From Alistipes sp. (GTDB lineage Bacteria > Bacteroidota > Bacteroidia > Bacteroidales > Rikenellaceae): a stretch of DNA of 64,000 nucleotides. Both the position numbers and the translations under genes were made by a program. The DNA is taken from positions 18,531 through 82,530 of the forward strand of contig JAFOBG010000037.1 in the NCBI GenBank assembly GCA_017381935.1. The letters are read 5' to 3'. This document shows, one piece after another, positions 30,391-37,348 of this stretch. The notes under the pieces are model-generated. The model ran no database searches. It was not told the origin of the DNA and worked only from the letters and a program-made list of their open reading frames with translations. Every line of letters begins with the position of its first letter. Within the stretch, counting starts at the first letter, position 1.

Positions 30391-31560
30391 ATGGCCGATT
30401 TTAACAGTAAATATAGCGGAGAAGAGACTGAGAAGCTGCTGGATAGAGTGGCTACAAGTAGTGGCGAGGCCCTAATATATTACACATCATTTAATGCTGA
30501 CGATGTGTTCTATGCACAACAAGGCTATGATGGTAGGTCTGTGAACATAACTCAAGAGCTTATAGATGCTATAAATAGAGATAGTATTATTATCGTGCCG
30601 AAAGGTGAAGATACCGGAGCATACACTATGAAGGTTACCCCATATAATGATGCCTTTAGAGTCTCATTTTTCGGGGGCCGAGAGTTGATATGGATAGATA
30701 TCGCAGAAATCACAGTTGGGAATCTTCCTCTTGATGTTGATGGCACTTACTCAGATATGATGTTCAAGGGTGAGGATGATATACCTTTGTATGATGCGAA
30801 TAGATATATCAATGTAGATGGGTTTAATAATACTATAGCTACCTTCCGACTCCCCGATACTTCTGAAGGAGAATATACATTAAGCACCTTAGAGGAGTAT
30901 ATTACTGAGTTTACGTTTGAGGATTTGGGTAATTTGGTAAGCGGCACTGTAACCAGCATACCAAGTGGAGGTACGGGGTTGAGAAATGCTATACTCCACA
31001 AAAAGCGCATATTAGTTCCTAATAAATATGCCGGAGCAGCTGTTGCCGTTGAGGGCGTGGATCTGGACAAGCATGGGGAACAAATTCGGCTAACGATAGT
31101 AAGTGGAACAAGCATAGCGCAAGTGCAAATAGAGGCTCAATCTGGTATTATAGAGCAAGATGCGGTACGTATATTCAGTATAGCTGGTATTGTTGAGAGT
31201 ATAGATGGTATTGCTGAGATTGTAAATGACCTAAATAGTGATATAGCGAGTCTAATAGATTTAGGTGGTGGCGAGAAATATGTTCATGAAGTAGCGGGTA
31301 GTGGGACAATAAAGCTCCAATCTAATACCTTGATATACATAGAGCAGGATGATGATATAGTAATAGACGATAGCTCACTTAATGAGGGGGAGACAAGTAG
31401 AGTGGCGATTGAGACAAGTTTCTCGTCTATAACCCTGCCGGTTACGAACTGGATTAATGGCAAAACTCCTGTATTCGTAGCAGGAGGTATGTATGAACTA
31501 AGTTTTACCCAAACGCCCGCAGGCCTATTGGGGGTGTGGGCAAGTTATCCAATATCATAA
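30391..31560 (+). CDS. Tail fibre or appendage protein
   Basis: 389 residues. It starts with the motif MADFNSKYSGEETEKLLDRV, typical of fibre proteins in gut Bacteroidetes phages, and is beta-rich after that. The C-terminal part (SSITLPVTNWINGKTPVFVA, then GGMYELSFTQTPAGLLGVW) resembles the end of phage receptor-binding or adaptor proteins. It begins 2 bases after the lectin-like gene. Receptor binding is inferred. Confidence 0.6.
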   Translation: MADFNSKYSGEETEKLLDRVATSSGEALIYYTSFNADDVFYAQQGYDGRSVNITQELIDAINRDSIIIVPKGEDTGAYTMKVTPYNDAFRVSFFGGRELIWIDIAEITVGNLPLDVDGTYSDMMFKGEDDIPLYDANRYINVDGFNNTIATFRLPDTSEGEYTLSTLEEYITEFTFEDLGNLVSGTVTSIPSGGTGLRNAILHKKRILVPNKYAGAAVAVEGVDLDKHGEQIRLTIVSGTSIAQVQIEAQSGIIEQDAVRIFSIAGIVESIDGIAEIVNDLNSDIASLIDLGGGEKYVHEVAGSGTIKLQSNTLIYIEQDDDIVIDDSSLNEGETSRVAIETSFSSITLPVTNWINGKTPVFVAGGMYELSFTQTPAGLLGVWASYPIS

Positions 31561-31563
31561 TGT

Positions 31564-31950
31564 ATGAGCAGACGTAGGTTCCTATTAGCAGCAGTTCAAG
31601 CGAGTGGGGATACGACTCGCCCTCCTGAGAGCACACAGTTCTCATTCCCTCTATATCTAAATACAGAGGTTGTATATCAGGAAGATGGCTATATATCAAG
31701 ATATAGGGAAGTTGACGATATAAGCACTCAATTAACAGAATGGATGAACGATAATGCAGTTAATGGGATTATCCCTGCAGATATATTGCAATCCAACCAG
31801 ATATATATAGATGGTGCGTTAGTGCTTGGCGCAGAGTATGACAATCTTATATACGCATACACTCTACAAGTCGATAATTATCCTTTTAATGAGGGATATA
31901 GTGATGTGTACATCACTTTTAGCGACTCGTTATTTATAGATATTTCTTAA
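31564..31950 (+). CDS. Small fibre-region protein
   Basis: 128 residues, acidic and beta-rich. It begins MSRRRFLLAAVQASGD, which looks like a twin-Arg signal at first sight but lacks a cleavage region and is more likely a virion attachment end. The remainder (FSFPLYLNTEVVYQEDGYIS, YTLQVDNYPFNEGYSDVYIT) has strand patterns. It starts 3 bases after the preceding gene. Unknown function within the fibre cluster. Confidence 0.5.
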   Translation: MSRRRFLLAAVQASGDTTRPPESTQFSFPLYLNTEVVYQEDGYISRYREVDDISTQLTEWMNDNAVNGIIPADILQSNQIYIDGALVLGAEYDNLIYAYTLQVDNYPFNEGYSDVYITFSDSLFIDIS

Positions 31951-31961
31951 CATAATTAGTG

Positions 31962-32540
31962 ATGAAACAATATACTAAGATTATTGACGGCAAGGCTGTA
32001 ATAAAGGCGGCCAACCAGATTGTAATACGCATGGGGAGAGCTGAGATTTACCAGCCAACCGAAGAAATGATACTCAATGATGGTTGGGTAGAGTATGTAG
32101 AAGAAATTACGACACTCCCAAAGAGTCGCATGCGCATAGTACAGGAATTGGTTATCAAGCAGTGGAACGAGCGCACGGATATTTCAGACGATGAAGCATT
32201 GCAGTACTCTGTGATTGTTTATCCTTGGGAGAACCTAATATCTCAAGAAATGGCTGTAGGAAAGGTTGTAACTCATAATGGGGAGTTATGGCGAGTGCGG
32301 CAAGCCCATACAGCATCTACAGAGTATGCCCCATCGCTCAATACAGCTGCGCTGTGGGAGCATATCAATATAGCGCATGCAGGAACAACAGAGGACCCTA
32401 TACCATACATGCCGCCGATGGAGGTATTTGAGGGTAAATACTACGTAGAGAATGAGGTAGTCTATCATTGCATTCGCAGTAGTGGCACAACTCTCACTCA
32501 CTCACTCGCAGCCCTTATTGGGTCTTATGTAGAGATATGA
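31962..32540 (+). CDS. Fibre-region protein with chitin-binding-like module
   Basis: 192 residues from ATG 31962, the codon after a GTG. Residues 88-135 (ENLISQEMAVGKVVTHNGEL, then WRVRQAHTASTEYAPSLNTA, ALWEHI) match the layout of a carbohydrate-binding module of the type 5/12 class (aromatic W/W/Y triad), as found at phage tail tips. A shorter similar motif (FEGKYYVENEVVYHC) follows near the end. It overlaps the next gene by 4 bases. Likely a glycan-binding tail component. Confidence 0.6.
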   Translation: MKQYTKIIDGKAVIKAANQIVIRMGRAEIYQPTEEMILNDGWVEYVEEITTLPKSRMRIVQELVIKQWNERTDISDDEALQYSVIVYPWENLISQEMAVGKVVTHNGELWRVRQAHTASTEYAPSLNTAALWEHINIAHAGTTEDPIPYMPPMEVFEGKYYVENEVVYHCIRSSGTTLTHSLAALIGSYVEI

Positions 32541-33088
32541 AACAAATAGTATATATATTATCAGCTCTTGCTGTAGGTCTTTTTATCGGAGTGTTTATCG
32601 GCAATATTCAGAGAGCGGATATGAGCACTCGGACAACGGTTGATACGGTAATATATTACCGTCCTATGCCGATTAAATCAACTATGGCCAAGGTGCGCAC
32701 AATCTATATACCTCGCCTGCTGTTCGCTCCAACCGATACGGTGCAGACTACGACGGTTATCATCAAAGGCGATAGCTTACAGCTACAAGTACCTATAGAG
32801 CGTAGAGAGTATAGAGATAGCTCCTACTACGCTGTTGTATCGGGTGCTGTGGTGGGAGATATACACCCAGAGCTTGTGAGTCTTGAGACCTATGCAAAGA
32901 ACACTATGCAGGTATTAGGATATAAGCCTCCGATGTTCCGCTTCTATATATCTGGAGCATTCGGCAAGGATGCGCTGGGAGCTGGTGCGGGAGTACTGAT
33001 TAAGAACAGATACGGCATCGGTGCAGATTATAACTTTATCAACGGCAAGAGCTGCATAATGGCAAGAGGCACATTCTACATTAACTGA
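32537..33088 (+). CDS. Membrane-anchored phage protein, spanin candidate
   Basis: 183 residues, starting with one membrane segment (IVYILSALAVGLFIGVFIG, about 4-22) and a periplasmic domain: TVDTVIYYRPMPIKST, TVIIKGDSLQLQVPIERREY, SYYAVVSGAVVG and YISGAFGKDALGAGAGVLIK. This is the layout of DUF6808-type proteins in Bacteroides phages, found next to lysis or fibre genes and suspected to be inner-membrane spanins. The start overlaps the previous gene by ATGA. No experimentally known function. Confidence 0.55.
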   Translation: MKQIVYILSALAVGLFIGVFIGNIQRADMSTRTTVDTVIYYRPMPIKSTMAKVRTIYIPRLLFAPTDTVQTTTVIIKGDSLQLQVPIERREYRDSSYYAVVSGAVVGDIHPELVSLETYAKNTMQVLGYKPPMFRFYISGAFGKDALGAGAGVLIKNRYGIGADYNFINGKSCIMARGTFYIN

Positions 33089-33108
33089 AAATTGGGGGCA
33101 TAAAAAAG

Positions 33109-33212
33109 CCCTCGCCACCTATATAATTCGTTCCCCAACGAATAGACCTACGCCTTAAAGGTAACGAGGGTAATCCTCTATCTGCAAGGGTAGGTTTATT
33201 TATTTGTTGGGG
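33109..33212 (+). ncRNA. Structured RNA element with alternative pairings
   Basis: Outer helix CCCTCG (33109-33114) with CGAGGG (33165-33170), continued by ACCT/AGGT (33117-33120, 33159-33162). A hairpin ATTCGTT-CCCC-AACGAAT (33126-33143) lies inside. Two further matches, CCCCAAC (33133-33139) with GTTGGGG (33206-33212) and ACCTAC (33146-33151) with GTAGGT (33190-33195), form a nested alternative that excludes the hairpin. This looks like a switching leader of the HTH gene at 33234. Confidence 0.5.
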
Positions 33213-33233
33213 TTGCACAAAAATATATAGTAT

Positions 33234-33542
33234 ATGGCAAAAGAACAATATCAAAATTATTCCTTTTCGGCGATTTTATACGCTGTTTCATCTTCTGCGG
33301 ATATCCCCGCACCTGTTATCCTCTCAAAATCTCGAAATGTGGAGGTTGTGGATACTCGACACATCCTTATATCTATACTATCGGAGAATGGGTGGCATCA
33401 GGCCCGTATAGCCCGAAAACTCGGAACATCCGAAGCCTCTGTTTCTATTGCCCTTGACCGCTTCGCAAATAGGCTGAAATTTGGAGGTTTCTTCATCAAC
33501 TCAACACTCCGTAAAGCTCGTACTTTGTTAGGGCTTAAATAG
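33234..33542 (+). CDS. Late-region HTH protein (DnaA-like or repressor-like)
   Basis: 102 residues. A leader (FSAILYAVSSSADIPAPVIL) is followed by VDTRHILISILSENGWHQAR and IARKLGTSEASVSIALDRFA (about 40-80), a helix-turn-helix similar to DnaA domain IV or to small phage regulators. It begins 21 bases after the structured RNA element, which may control it. Location after the fibre genes is unusual for a regulator; late regulation or antirepression is possible. Confidence 0.55.
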   Translation: MAKEQYQNYSFSAILYAVSSSADIPAPVILSKSRNVEVVDTRHILISILSENGWHQARIARKLGTSEASVSIALDRFANRLKFGGFFINSTLRKARTLLGLK

Positions 33543-33602
33543 CCCTTATTCAGTCCTTAAATAACTACTACCACACGCAACATCAGATGCCGATATTTGC
33601 TA

Positions 33603-34187
33603 ATGGAAAAGGTTACATTTTGTAACCACTTCCCACAATGCCCGAAGTGGTTAGAGGGCAAACAAATTGCAAAACAAATGGAAGGTAATTACTTGACATC
33701 TGGAGACCTTGCGCTGATTGAGAATCGTAGAGGCTACGGTTATGGCGATGGCTACGGCTACCACCACAAGGGCGGTCGTGGTATGGCGGCAACAGGCATC
33801 GGTCTTGCTGCAGGTCTTGGCGGTGGTGCGCTGTTGCTCGGTCTTGCTGGACTGTGGGGTCTTAACCAGGCCTCAAAGGCTCGTGCAAAGGCTGCGGAGA
33901 ATGTTGCAATGGGTAATGCTCGTGCTATCGACATTCTCGCAAATCAGGCACTTACAGAGCGTAATTCTCGTGAGACTTGGCAAAACCAACATGCACCTAC
34001 CCTTACACAGTATGTTGATGTGCAGACTGGCGCAGGAGCTTTCAGTGGCTCAACTGCAAATGCAGCAGCTGTTGCGGCAGCTCTCAACAACGGCGGTATT
34101 AACTCCGCTGTTGGAGGTTGCAACTACCTCCGTGTAGCTCGTGTAAGTGGCTCACACTTGTGCGGTTGCGACACTTGCGAGGAGTAG
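33603..34187 (+). CDS. Gly/Ala-rich membrane-active virion protein
   Basis: 194 residues from ATG 33603. An N-terminal CNHFPQCPKW motif is followed by Tyr/Gly repeats (RRGYGYGDGYGYHHKGGRG), a hydrophobic Gly/Ala segment (AATGIGLAAGLGGGALLLGL, about 63-90) and an Ala-rich body, ending HLCGCDTCEE. A glycine-zipper type membrane segment and end Cys pairs suggest an internal head or DNA-ejection protein, or a membrane pore. No family recognised. Confidence 0.5.
   Translation: MEKVTFCNHFPQCPKWLEGKQIAKQMEGNYLTSGDLALIENRRGYGYGDGYGYHHKGGRGMAATGIGLAAGLGGGALLLGLAGLWGLNQASKARAKAAENVAMGNARAIDILANQALTERNSRETWQNQHAPTLTQYVDVQTGAGAFSGSTANAAAVAAALNNGGINSAVGGCNYLRVARVSGSHLCGCDTCEE
33611..33627. promoter_or_regulatory. 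Perfect palindrome at a gene start
   Basis: GGTTACA (33611-33617), 3 bases, TGTAACC (33621-33627), starting 8 bases after ATG 33603, inside the coding sequence. A protein-binding site or an RNA hairpin covering the start region are both possible. Confidence 0.35.
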
Positions 34188-34195
34188 TCGTGATT

Positions 34196-34218
34196 AGGCG
34201 GTGGCTATGCCGCCGCCT
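34196..34218. terminator. Intergenic hairpin after the Gly/Ala-rich protein
   Basis: AGGCGGTGGC (34196-34205) pairs with GCCGCCGCCT (34209-34218) over 10 bp with one G-T pair and a 3-base loop, followed by TTAA. It resembles the hairpins around the capsid and portal genes. Confidence 0.55.
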
Positions 34219-34232
34219 TTAACCTTTGAATT

Positions 34233-34568
34233 ATGTTTGGTAGAAAACCACAAATAGACATTACGCAGATTATGCCTACATCAAAAATGGCACTCAAAAT
34301 ATCGTGCCTAAATGCTTGTAAGAACGATATCGCCGAGGCGGAGAGGTTATACGACTATTTCACGAAAGATATAGGAGAATTGCCTGACTTTGAGCCAGTA
34401 AGACCTACCGTAATACAGCAAGTGAAACAAGGCGCAGACGAGCTGTTTGGGTGGCTTAATGCCCACGGAGAGGATATTGCCAAAGGCTGGTCTATGATAC
34501 AGTCGCTCCGAGGTGTTACAACACCTACCGCACCGCCAGCTGATGTGCCACCAATACCTATAGACTGA
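34233..34568 (+). CDS. Small late protein, unknown function
   Basis: 111 residues, helical with a Pro-rich end (RGVTTPTAPPADVPPIPID). The centre has KISCLNACKNDIAEAERLYD and a Trp-containing helix (DELFGWLNAHGEDIAKGWSM). No membrane segment. It overlaps the next gene by 1 base. Similar short helix plus Pro-tail proteins are seen among minor virion proteins. Confidence 0.5.
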   Translation: MFGRKPQIDITQIMPTSKMALKISCLNACKNDIAEAERLYDYFTKDIGELPDFEPVRPTVIQQVKQGADELFGWLNAHGEDIAKGWSMIQSLRGVTTPTAPPADVPPIPID

Positions 34569-34759
34569 TGCAACCATATAAAGTAGAGATATACCTATAT
34601 GCCGACAGCCCAGAGGAGGCTGCCGAGGCAAAGAATGCAGCACGAGAGTTCGTGATGCATCACTATAACAACGGTTGTATAGTAACTGCATCTCGCTTTG
34701 CAGAGGTCCTGCGAAGATTTAAGAATAACTCTTTTGTAACTAATTTTTTACGCAGATAA
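34568..34759 (+). CDS. Small late protein, unknown function
   Basis: 63 residues: a strand (YKVEIYLYADS), a helix (PEEAAEAKNAAREFVMHH) and a basic helical end (FAEVLRRFKNNSFVTNFLRR). Ferredoxin-like half-domain pattern. The ATG overlaps the previous stop (TGATG). No family assigned. Confidence 0.5.
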   Translation: MQPYKVEIYLYADSPEEAAEAKNAAREFVMHHYNNGCIVTASRFAEVLRRFKNNSFVTNFLRR

Positions 34760-34761
34760 CT

Positions 34762-34935
34762 ATGGCTAAAGAGACCCCGAAACCACGCACCATCTTTGAG
34801 CAAATAGCTCTTGGGTTGCAGACTGTGAACGATAATGTTGTGGACTTATTCGCAATGGTGCAGGAAATACACAACGCACTATATCCAATATCTGAGCCTA
34901 ACGCCACCGGCACAGAGGAAATAATAGAACAATAG
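34762..34935 (+). CDS. Small helical late protein
   Basis: 57 residues from ATG 34762 to TAG 34935, with AKETPKPRTIFEQIALGLQ and a helix (TVNDNVVDLFAMVQEIHNAL). Two bases after the previous stop. Coding supported by position and composition; function unknown. Confidence 0.5.
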   Translation: MAKETPKPRTIFEQIALGLQTVNDNVVDLFAMVQEIHNALYPISEPNATGTEEIIEQ

Positions 34936-34957
34936 GTGGCACTAATACTATAATTTT

Positions 34958-35380
34958 ATGGGTACTTGTAACAAAATCCAGGCTGCAAATATCACGCCTA
35001 TTCTTGCAGCCGGTTCGGTCGCCTCGCCGTATTTTTATGAGGTAAACATTACACAGCGATTGTGTTATGCAACTTGTGCAGACACTACACCTGTATTTGC
35101 TCCGCAGTTCTCACTTGTGGGAGTGTCGCAGGTTGGCACAGGGCAGTATGTAGCGACGATAAGGGTACAGGGTATTATCTCGTATGTACCTTGCAAGGGA
35201 GGATGTTGCACCAAACAACAGCCTCTATCGCAAGAGTTCACTATCCCTATCGCATCTGCTGCCGCACCAACGGTAACAATCACTCAAGGCGCTTCAGTGA
35301 ACGCAGTAGCAGCTACGGCTTGTAAGCCTTGCTCACGTATATTCGTGAGTGAGACCCCACTAACAATTACTGTTGCGTAA
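34958..35380 (+). CDS. Beta-rich Cys-containing virion protein candidate
   Basis: 140 residues with strands (ITPILAAGSVASPYFYEVNI, FSLVGVSQVGTGQYVATIRV, FTIPIASAAAPTVTITQGAS) and cysteine clusters (LCYATC, PCKGGCCTK, CKPCS). An Ig-like or jelly-roll decoration protein would fit, but no family is recognised. The stop overlaps the next start, so translation is coupled to a membrane protein gene. Confidence 0.45.
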   Translation: MGTCNKIQAANITPILAAGSVASPYFYEVNITQRLCYATCADTTPVFAPQFSLVGVSQVGTGQYVATIRVQGIISYVPCKGGCCTKQQPLSQEFTIPIASAAAPTVTITQGASVNAVAATACKPCSRIFVSETPLTITVA

Positions 35381-35691
35381 TGTTGGCCGTTGCATTATTG
35401 GCGATGATCGCCACACTATTAGCACATCATCTTGGCTTCTTCGATGCTCTTATAGCGGTATTGTCGAAAGTGGGAGCGTGCTACAAGTGTTGCACCTTTT
35501 GGGTGGTGATCTGGGTGCTGCTGTATATCTATAGGGAGCCTCTATCAGCAACGGTCATCGCCTTTTGCACGGCGTATTGCTCACATTGGATTATGCTCTT
35601 ATTTGGAGAACTTAACATTATATATAATAAGATATGGCAAAGTCAAGAAAAACGGATGCACAAAACGAAGAGCGAGAGCAAAGACAAATAA
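35380..35691 (+). CDS. Small membrane protein
   Basis: 103 residues with three hydrophobic stretches: LAVALLAMIATLLAHHLG, FWVVIWVLLYIY and ATVIAFCTAYCSHWIMLLFG, and a charged tail (QEKRMHKTKSESKDK). ACYKCCTF lies between the first two. It could be a second holin, an antiholin or a superinfection protein. The start overlaps the preceding stop. Confidence 0.5.
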   Translation: MLAVALLAMIATLLAHHLGFFDALIAVLSKVGACYKCCTFWVVIWVLLYIYREPLSATVIAFCTAYCSHWIMLLFGELNIIYNKIWQSQEKRMHKTKSESKDK

Positions 35692-35756
35692 GTCAGGCCC
35701 TGAAACGAGAATATAAACCGGTGCCACGCTTTGGCGGTGGTTGCCCTAATTGCTAA
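35634..35756 (+). CDS. Very small protein ending in GGGCPNC
   Basis: 40 residues from ATG 35634 to TAA 35756: a charged helix (DAQNEEREQRQISQALKREY) and the end KPVPRFGGGCPNC. It overlaps the previous gene by 58 bases. The Cys-x-x-Cys ending recalls the other end-Cys proteins of this region. Confidence 0.45.
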   Translation: MAKSRKTDAQNEEREQRQISQALKREYKPVPRFGGGCPNC

Positions 35757-35761
35757 CAACT

Positions 35762-36256
35762 ATGGGAGATATGAAAGTGAGATATATGGAGCTCTATGAT
35801 AAAATGGCACGCTCCAAAGATGTAGAAAAGATGAAAGCATTTGGTTCTGCCGAACAATGGGCGTTCTGTATGCTTGAGGATCGACACCCAGATATGGCCC
35901 GCAAGTGGCTTGACAAGCTGGAGGCAAGTGAATGGCATAACTACCTATCTGAGCAGGAGGCTATAGAAGTTGTAGGGCTCCTGAAGAGTCAAGATGGGAG
36001 AAGTGGAGCTCATTGGAATATGCCTACTTTTATGGCGGCTGTTGAGTCTCTGAATGGAGCTATAGAGCGCCCACCTTACTACAATAGGCATGCGCTATGG
36101 GCAACTGCGAACATGCTCTATTCGGACCACGCCAAAAGCGCAAGGAAATATGTAAATGACGAAAGTAAGTTACCGGCATACTTTTACGATATGGCGGTGG
36201 AGAAGCTGACCGATGTAGATAGACCACACTTTGTGCGAGAGTACTTTCATTTGTGA
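35762..36256 (+). CDS. Conserved-looking phage protein, right end
   Basis: 164 residues from ATG 35762. Helical throughout: VEKMKAFGSAEQWAFCMLED, PDMARKWLDKLEASEWHNYL, EQEAIEVVGLL, and WATANMLYSDHAKSARKYVN. Several Bacteroidetes phage genomes have a similar protein of this size at the right end (DUF7841-like), but I cannot confirm the match. Function unknown. Confidence 0.5.
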   Translation: MGDMKVRYMELYDKMARSKDVEKMKAFGSAEQWAFCMLEDRHPDMARKWLDKLEASEWHNYLSEQEAIEVVGLLKSQDGRSGAHWNMPTFMAAVESLNGAIERPPYYNRHALWATANMLYSDHAKSARKYVNDESKLPAYFYDMAVEKLTDVDRPHFVREYFHL

Positions 36257-36257
36257 T

Positions 36258-36350
36258 ATGGAGAAGATGCAGAGCAATATAGACCGACTCCACGATGATA
36301 TGAGCGACTATCAATTCGCATTGGAGCGTGAGGATATAGAATGTGAGTAG
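36258..36350 (+). CDS. Very small acidic right-end protein
   Basis: 30 residues (MEKMQSNIDRLHDDMSDYQF ...) from ATG 36258, one base after the preceding stop, to TAG 36350. Acidic amphipathic helix. Last phage reading frame before the right end. Confidence 0.4.
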   Translation: MEKMQSNIDRLHDDMSDYQFALEREDIECE

Positions 36351-36408
36351 ATAAAAAAGCGCATACTTTGCACGATGTACCGCCAATATCGTGTGTGTTT
36401 TTGTGTGG

Positions 36409-36440
36409 TTTGAAAAAATCACACTTTTTTTGTACCTTTG
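36409..36440 (+). promoter_or_regulatory. Promoter near the right prophage end
   Basis: TTTG at 36409-36412, 20 bp, then TACCTTTG at 36433-36440. No coding frame follows within the prophage, so the product is probably an RNA, or read-through into the host genes at 36617. Confidence 0.65.
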
Positions 36441-36446
36441 CACTAT

Positions 36447-36530
36447 CTTACCACCCATGCGGTGGCGGAGATACAGAGGCGTAGCAACACGTCTCTTGCA
36501 CCTCAAAATAGCCTATTTTCAGCATTTTTG
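36447..36530 (+). ncRNA. Probable small RNA at the right prophage end
   Basis: After the promoter come a hairpin CCACC/GGTGG (36452-36466), a second hairpin GAGGCGT/ACGTCTC (36476-36495, one G-T pair), and an AT-rich hairpin AAAATA/TATTTT (36505-36519) followed by CAGCATTTTT. Promoter, two stems and a terminator-like end within about 120 bases, with no reading frame. Confidence 0.45.
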
Positions 36531-36546
36531 TTGCGGGTTTGTTGCG
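36526..36546 (+). repeat. Right arm-type repeat, TTTTGTTGCGG tandem
   Basis: 21-bp sequence identical to 346-366 but for one base, same orientation, just inside the right end. Paired with the left copy it fits integrase arm sites in attR and attL. Confidence 0.5.
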
Positions 36547-36608
36547 GTGTAATTTTGAAAACAGCTGTAATGTATTGATATATAATTATTTATAAAGATT
36601 GTGCAATA

Positions 36609-36618
36609 TTTGCAATAT
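36609..36618 (+). other. Candidate attR core (TTTGCAATAT)
   Basis: Second copy of the 10-bp repeat at 243-252. It ends on the AT of the start codon (ATG 36617) of the thioesterase gene, so integration leaves the protein intact but replaces its upstream sequence. Confidence 0.45.
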
Positions 36619-37345
36619 GAAAAATCAAACAACTTATCATTATCAAGTTGCAACACAGAATGTAGATTTTACATATCGTGCAACTATAGATTCATTAGGT
36701 AACTATATACTTAATACAGCGGGCATAGATGCTCAGGGAAAAGGTTTTGGAGTAGATGCTCTATCTCCACAGAACCTTACATGGGTACTCTCTAAATTAG
36801 TTTTTGAGGTAGATTCACGTCCAGAGCAGTTCACTGAATTTGACCTTACAACATGGGTTAATCAGAATACAAGATTGGTATCTACGCGTAATTTTACATT
36901 GTCAGATAAAGATGGGAAAATGTTTATTCGAGCACTTTCTCAGTGGTGTATGTTGGACTATGTGCGTAGAGTCCCTGTGAATCTTGAGACAATAGAGGAG
37001 TTGTATAACCCTTATATTTGTGAGGCTCTATCTCCTTGTGAACAGCCAAAGAGACTTCGACCAATAGAGCCTGAGGTAGTAAAGGAGCATATAGTGGTAT
37101 ATAGTGATATCGACTTTAATTGCCACATGAATACTATGCGATATATAGGCCTAATGGTAGATATGTTGGATATAGAGTTGCTCAAGCAAAATTGCCCATT
37201 CCGTCTTGATGTCCATTTTATGAATGAGTGTGTATTGGGCCAGAAGCTAACAGTTGGCATGCAGACGGTTGATGAAACAACTCTCTTTGAGATTACTCGT
37301 GAAGATGGGGTAGTGGCATGTCGTGCATCCTTTGAGTGGAAATAG
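36617..37345 (+). CDS. Acyl-ACP thioesterase (FatA/TesA type)
   Basis: 242 residues from ATG 36617; a TTG 18 bases upstream lies in phage sequence and is not likely. Double-hotdog acyl-ACP thioesterase (PF01643 type): the N-terminal hotdog has VDFTYRATIDSLGNYILNTA, and the second carries the catalytic stretch YSDIDFNCHMNTMRYIGLM. It releases fatty acids from acyl carrier protein. The prophage sits just upstream, so its transcription may be changed in the lysogen. The glycosyltransferase gene follows 3 bases later, suggesting an operon. Confidence 0.88.
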   Translation: MKNQTTYHYQVATQNVDFTYRATIDSLGNYILNTAGIDAQGKGFGVDALSPQNLTWVLSKLVFEVDSRPEQFTEFDLTTWVNQNTRLVSTRNFTLSDKDGKMFIRALSQWCMLDYVRRVPVNLETIEELYNPYICEALSPCEQPKRLRPIEPEVVKEHIVVYSDIDFNCHMNTMRYIGLMVDMLDIELLKQNCPFRLDVHFMNECVLGQKLTVGMQTVDETTLFEITREDGVVACRASFEWK

Positions 37346-37348
37346 TCT

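Larger units (their letters stand above)
243..36618. mobile_element. Siphovirus-like prophage with a diversity-generating retroelement
   Basis: About 36.4 kb bounded by a 10-bp direct repeat. It holds a tyrosine integrase at the left end, a divergent repressor/early control region, recombination genes, terminase, tail, head, lysis and fibre genes, and small genes up to the right end. Tape measure, portal, capsid and prohead protease are all intact, so it may be inducible. There is no Mu-type transposase. The portal and long tape measure suggest a long non-contractile tail. Tail genes precede head genes, which is unusual. Confidence 0.9.

Noticed and set aside
243-36618. Mu-like transposable phage, as for the known DGR-bearing Hankyphage type
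   Set aside because: There is a tyrosine integrase and HK97-type packaging genes but no transposase A/B pair, Mu-like head genes or end repeats.
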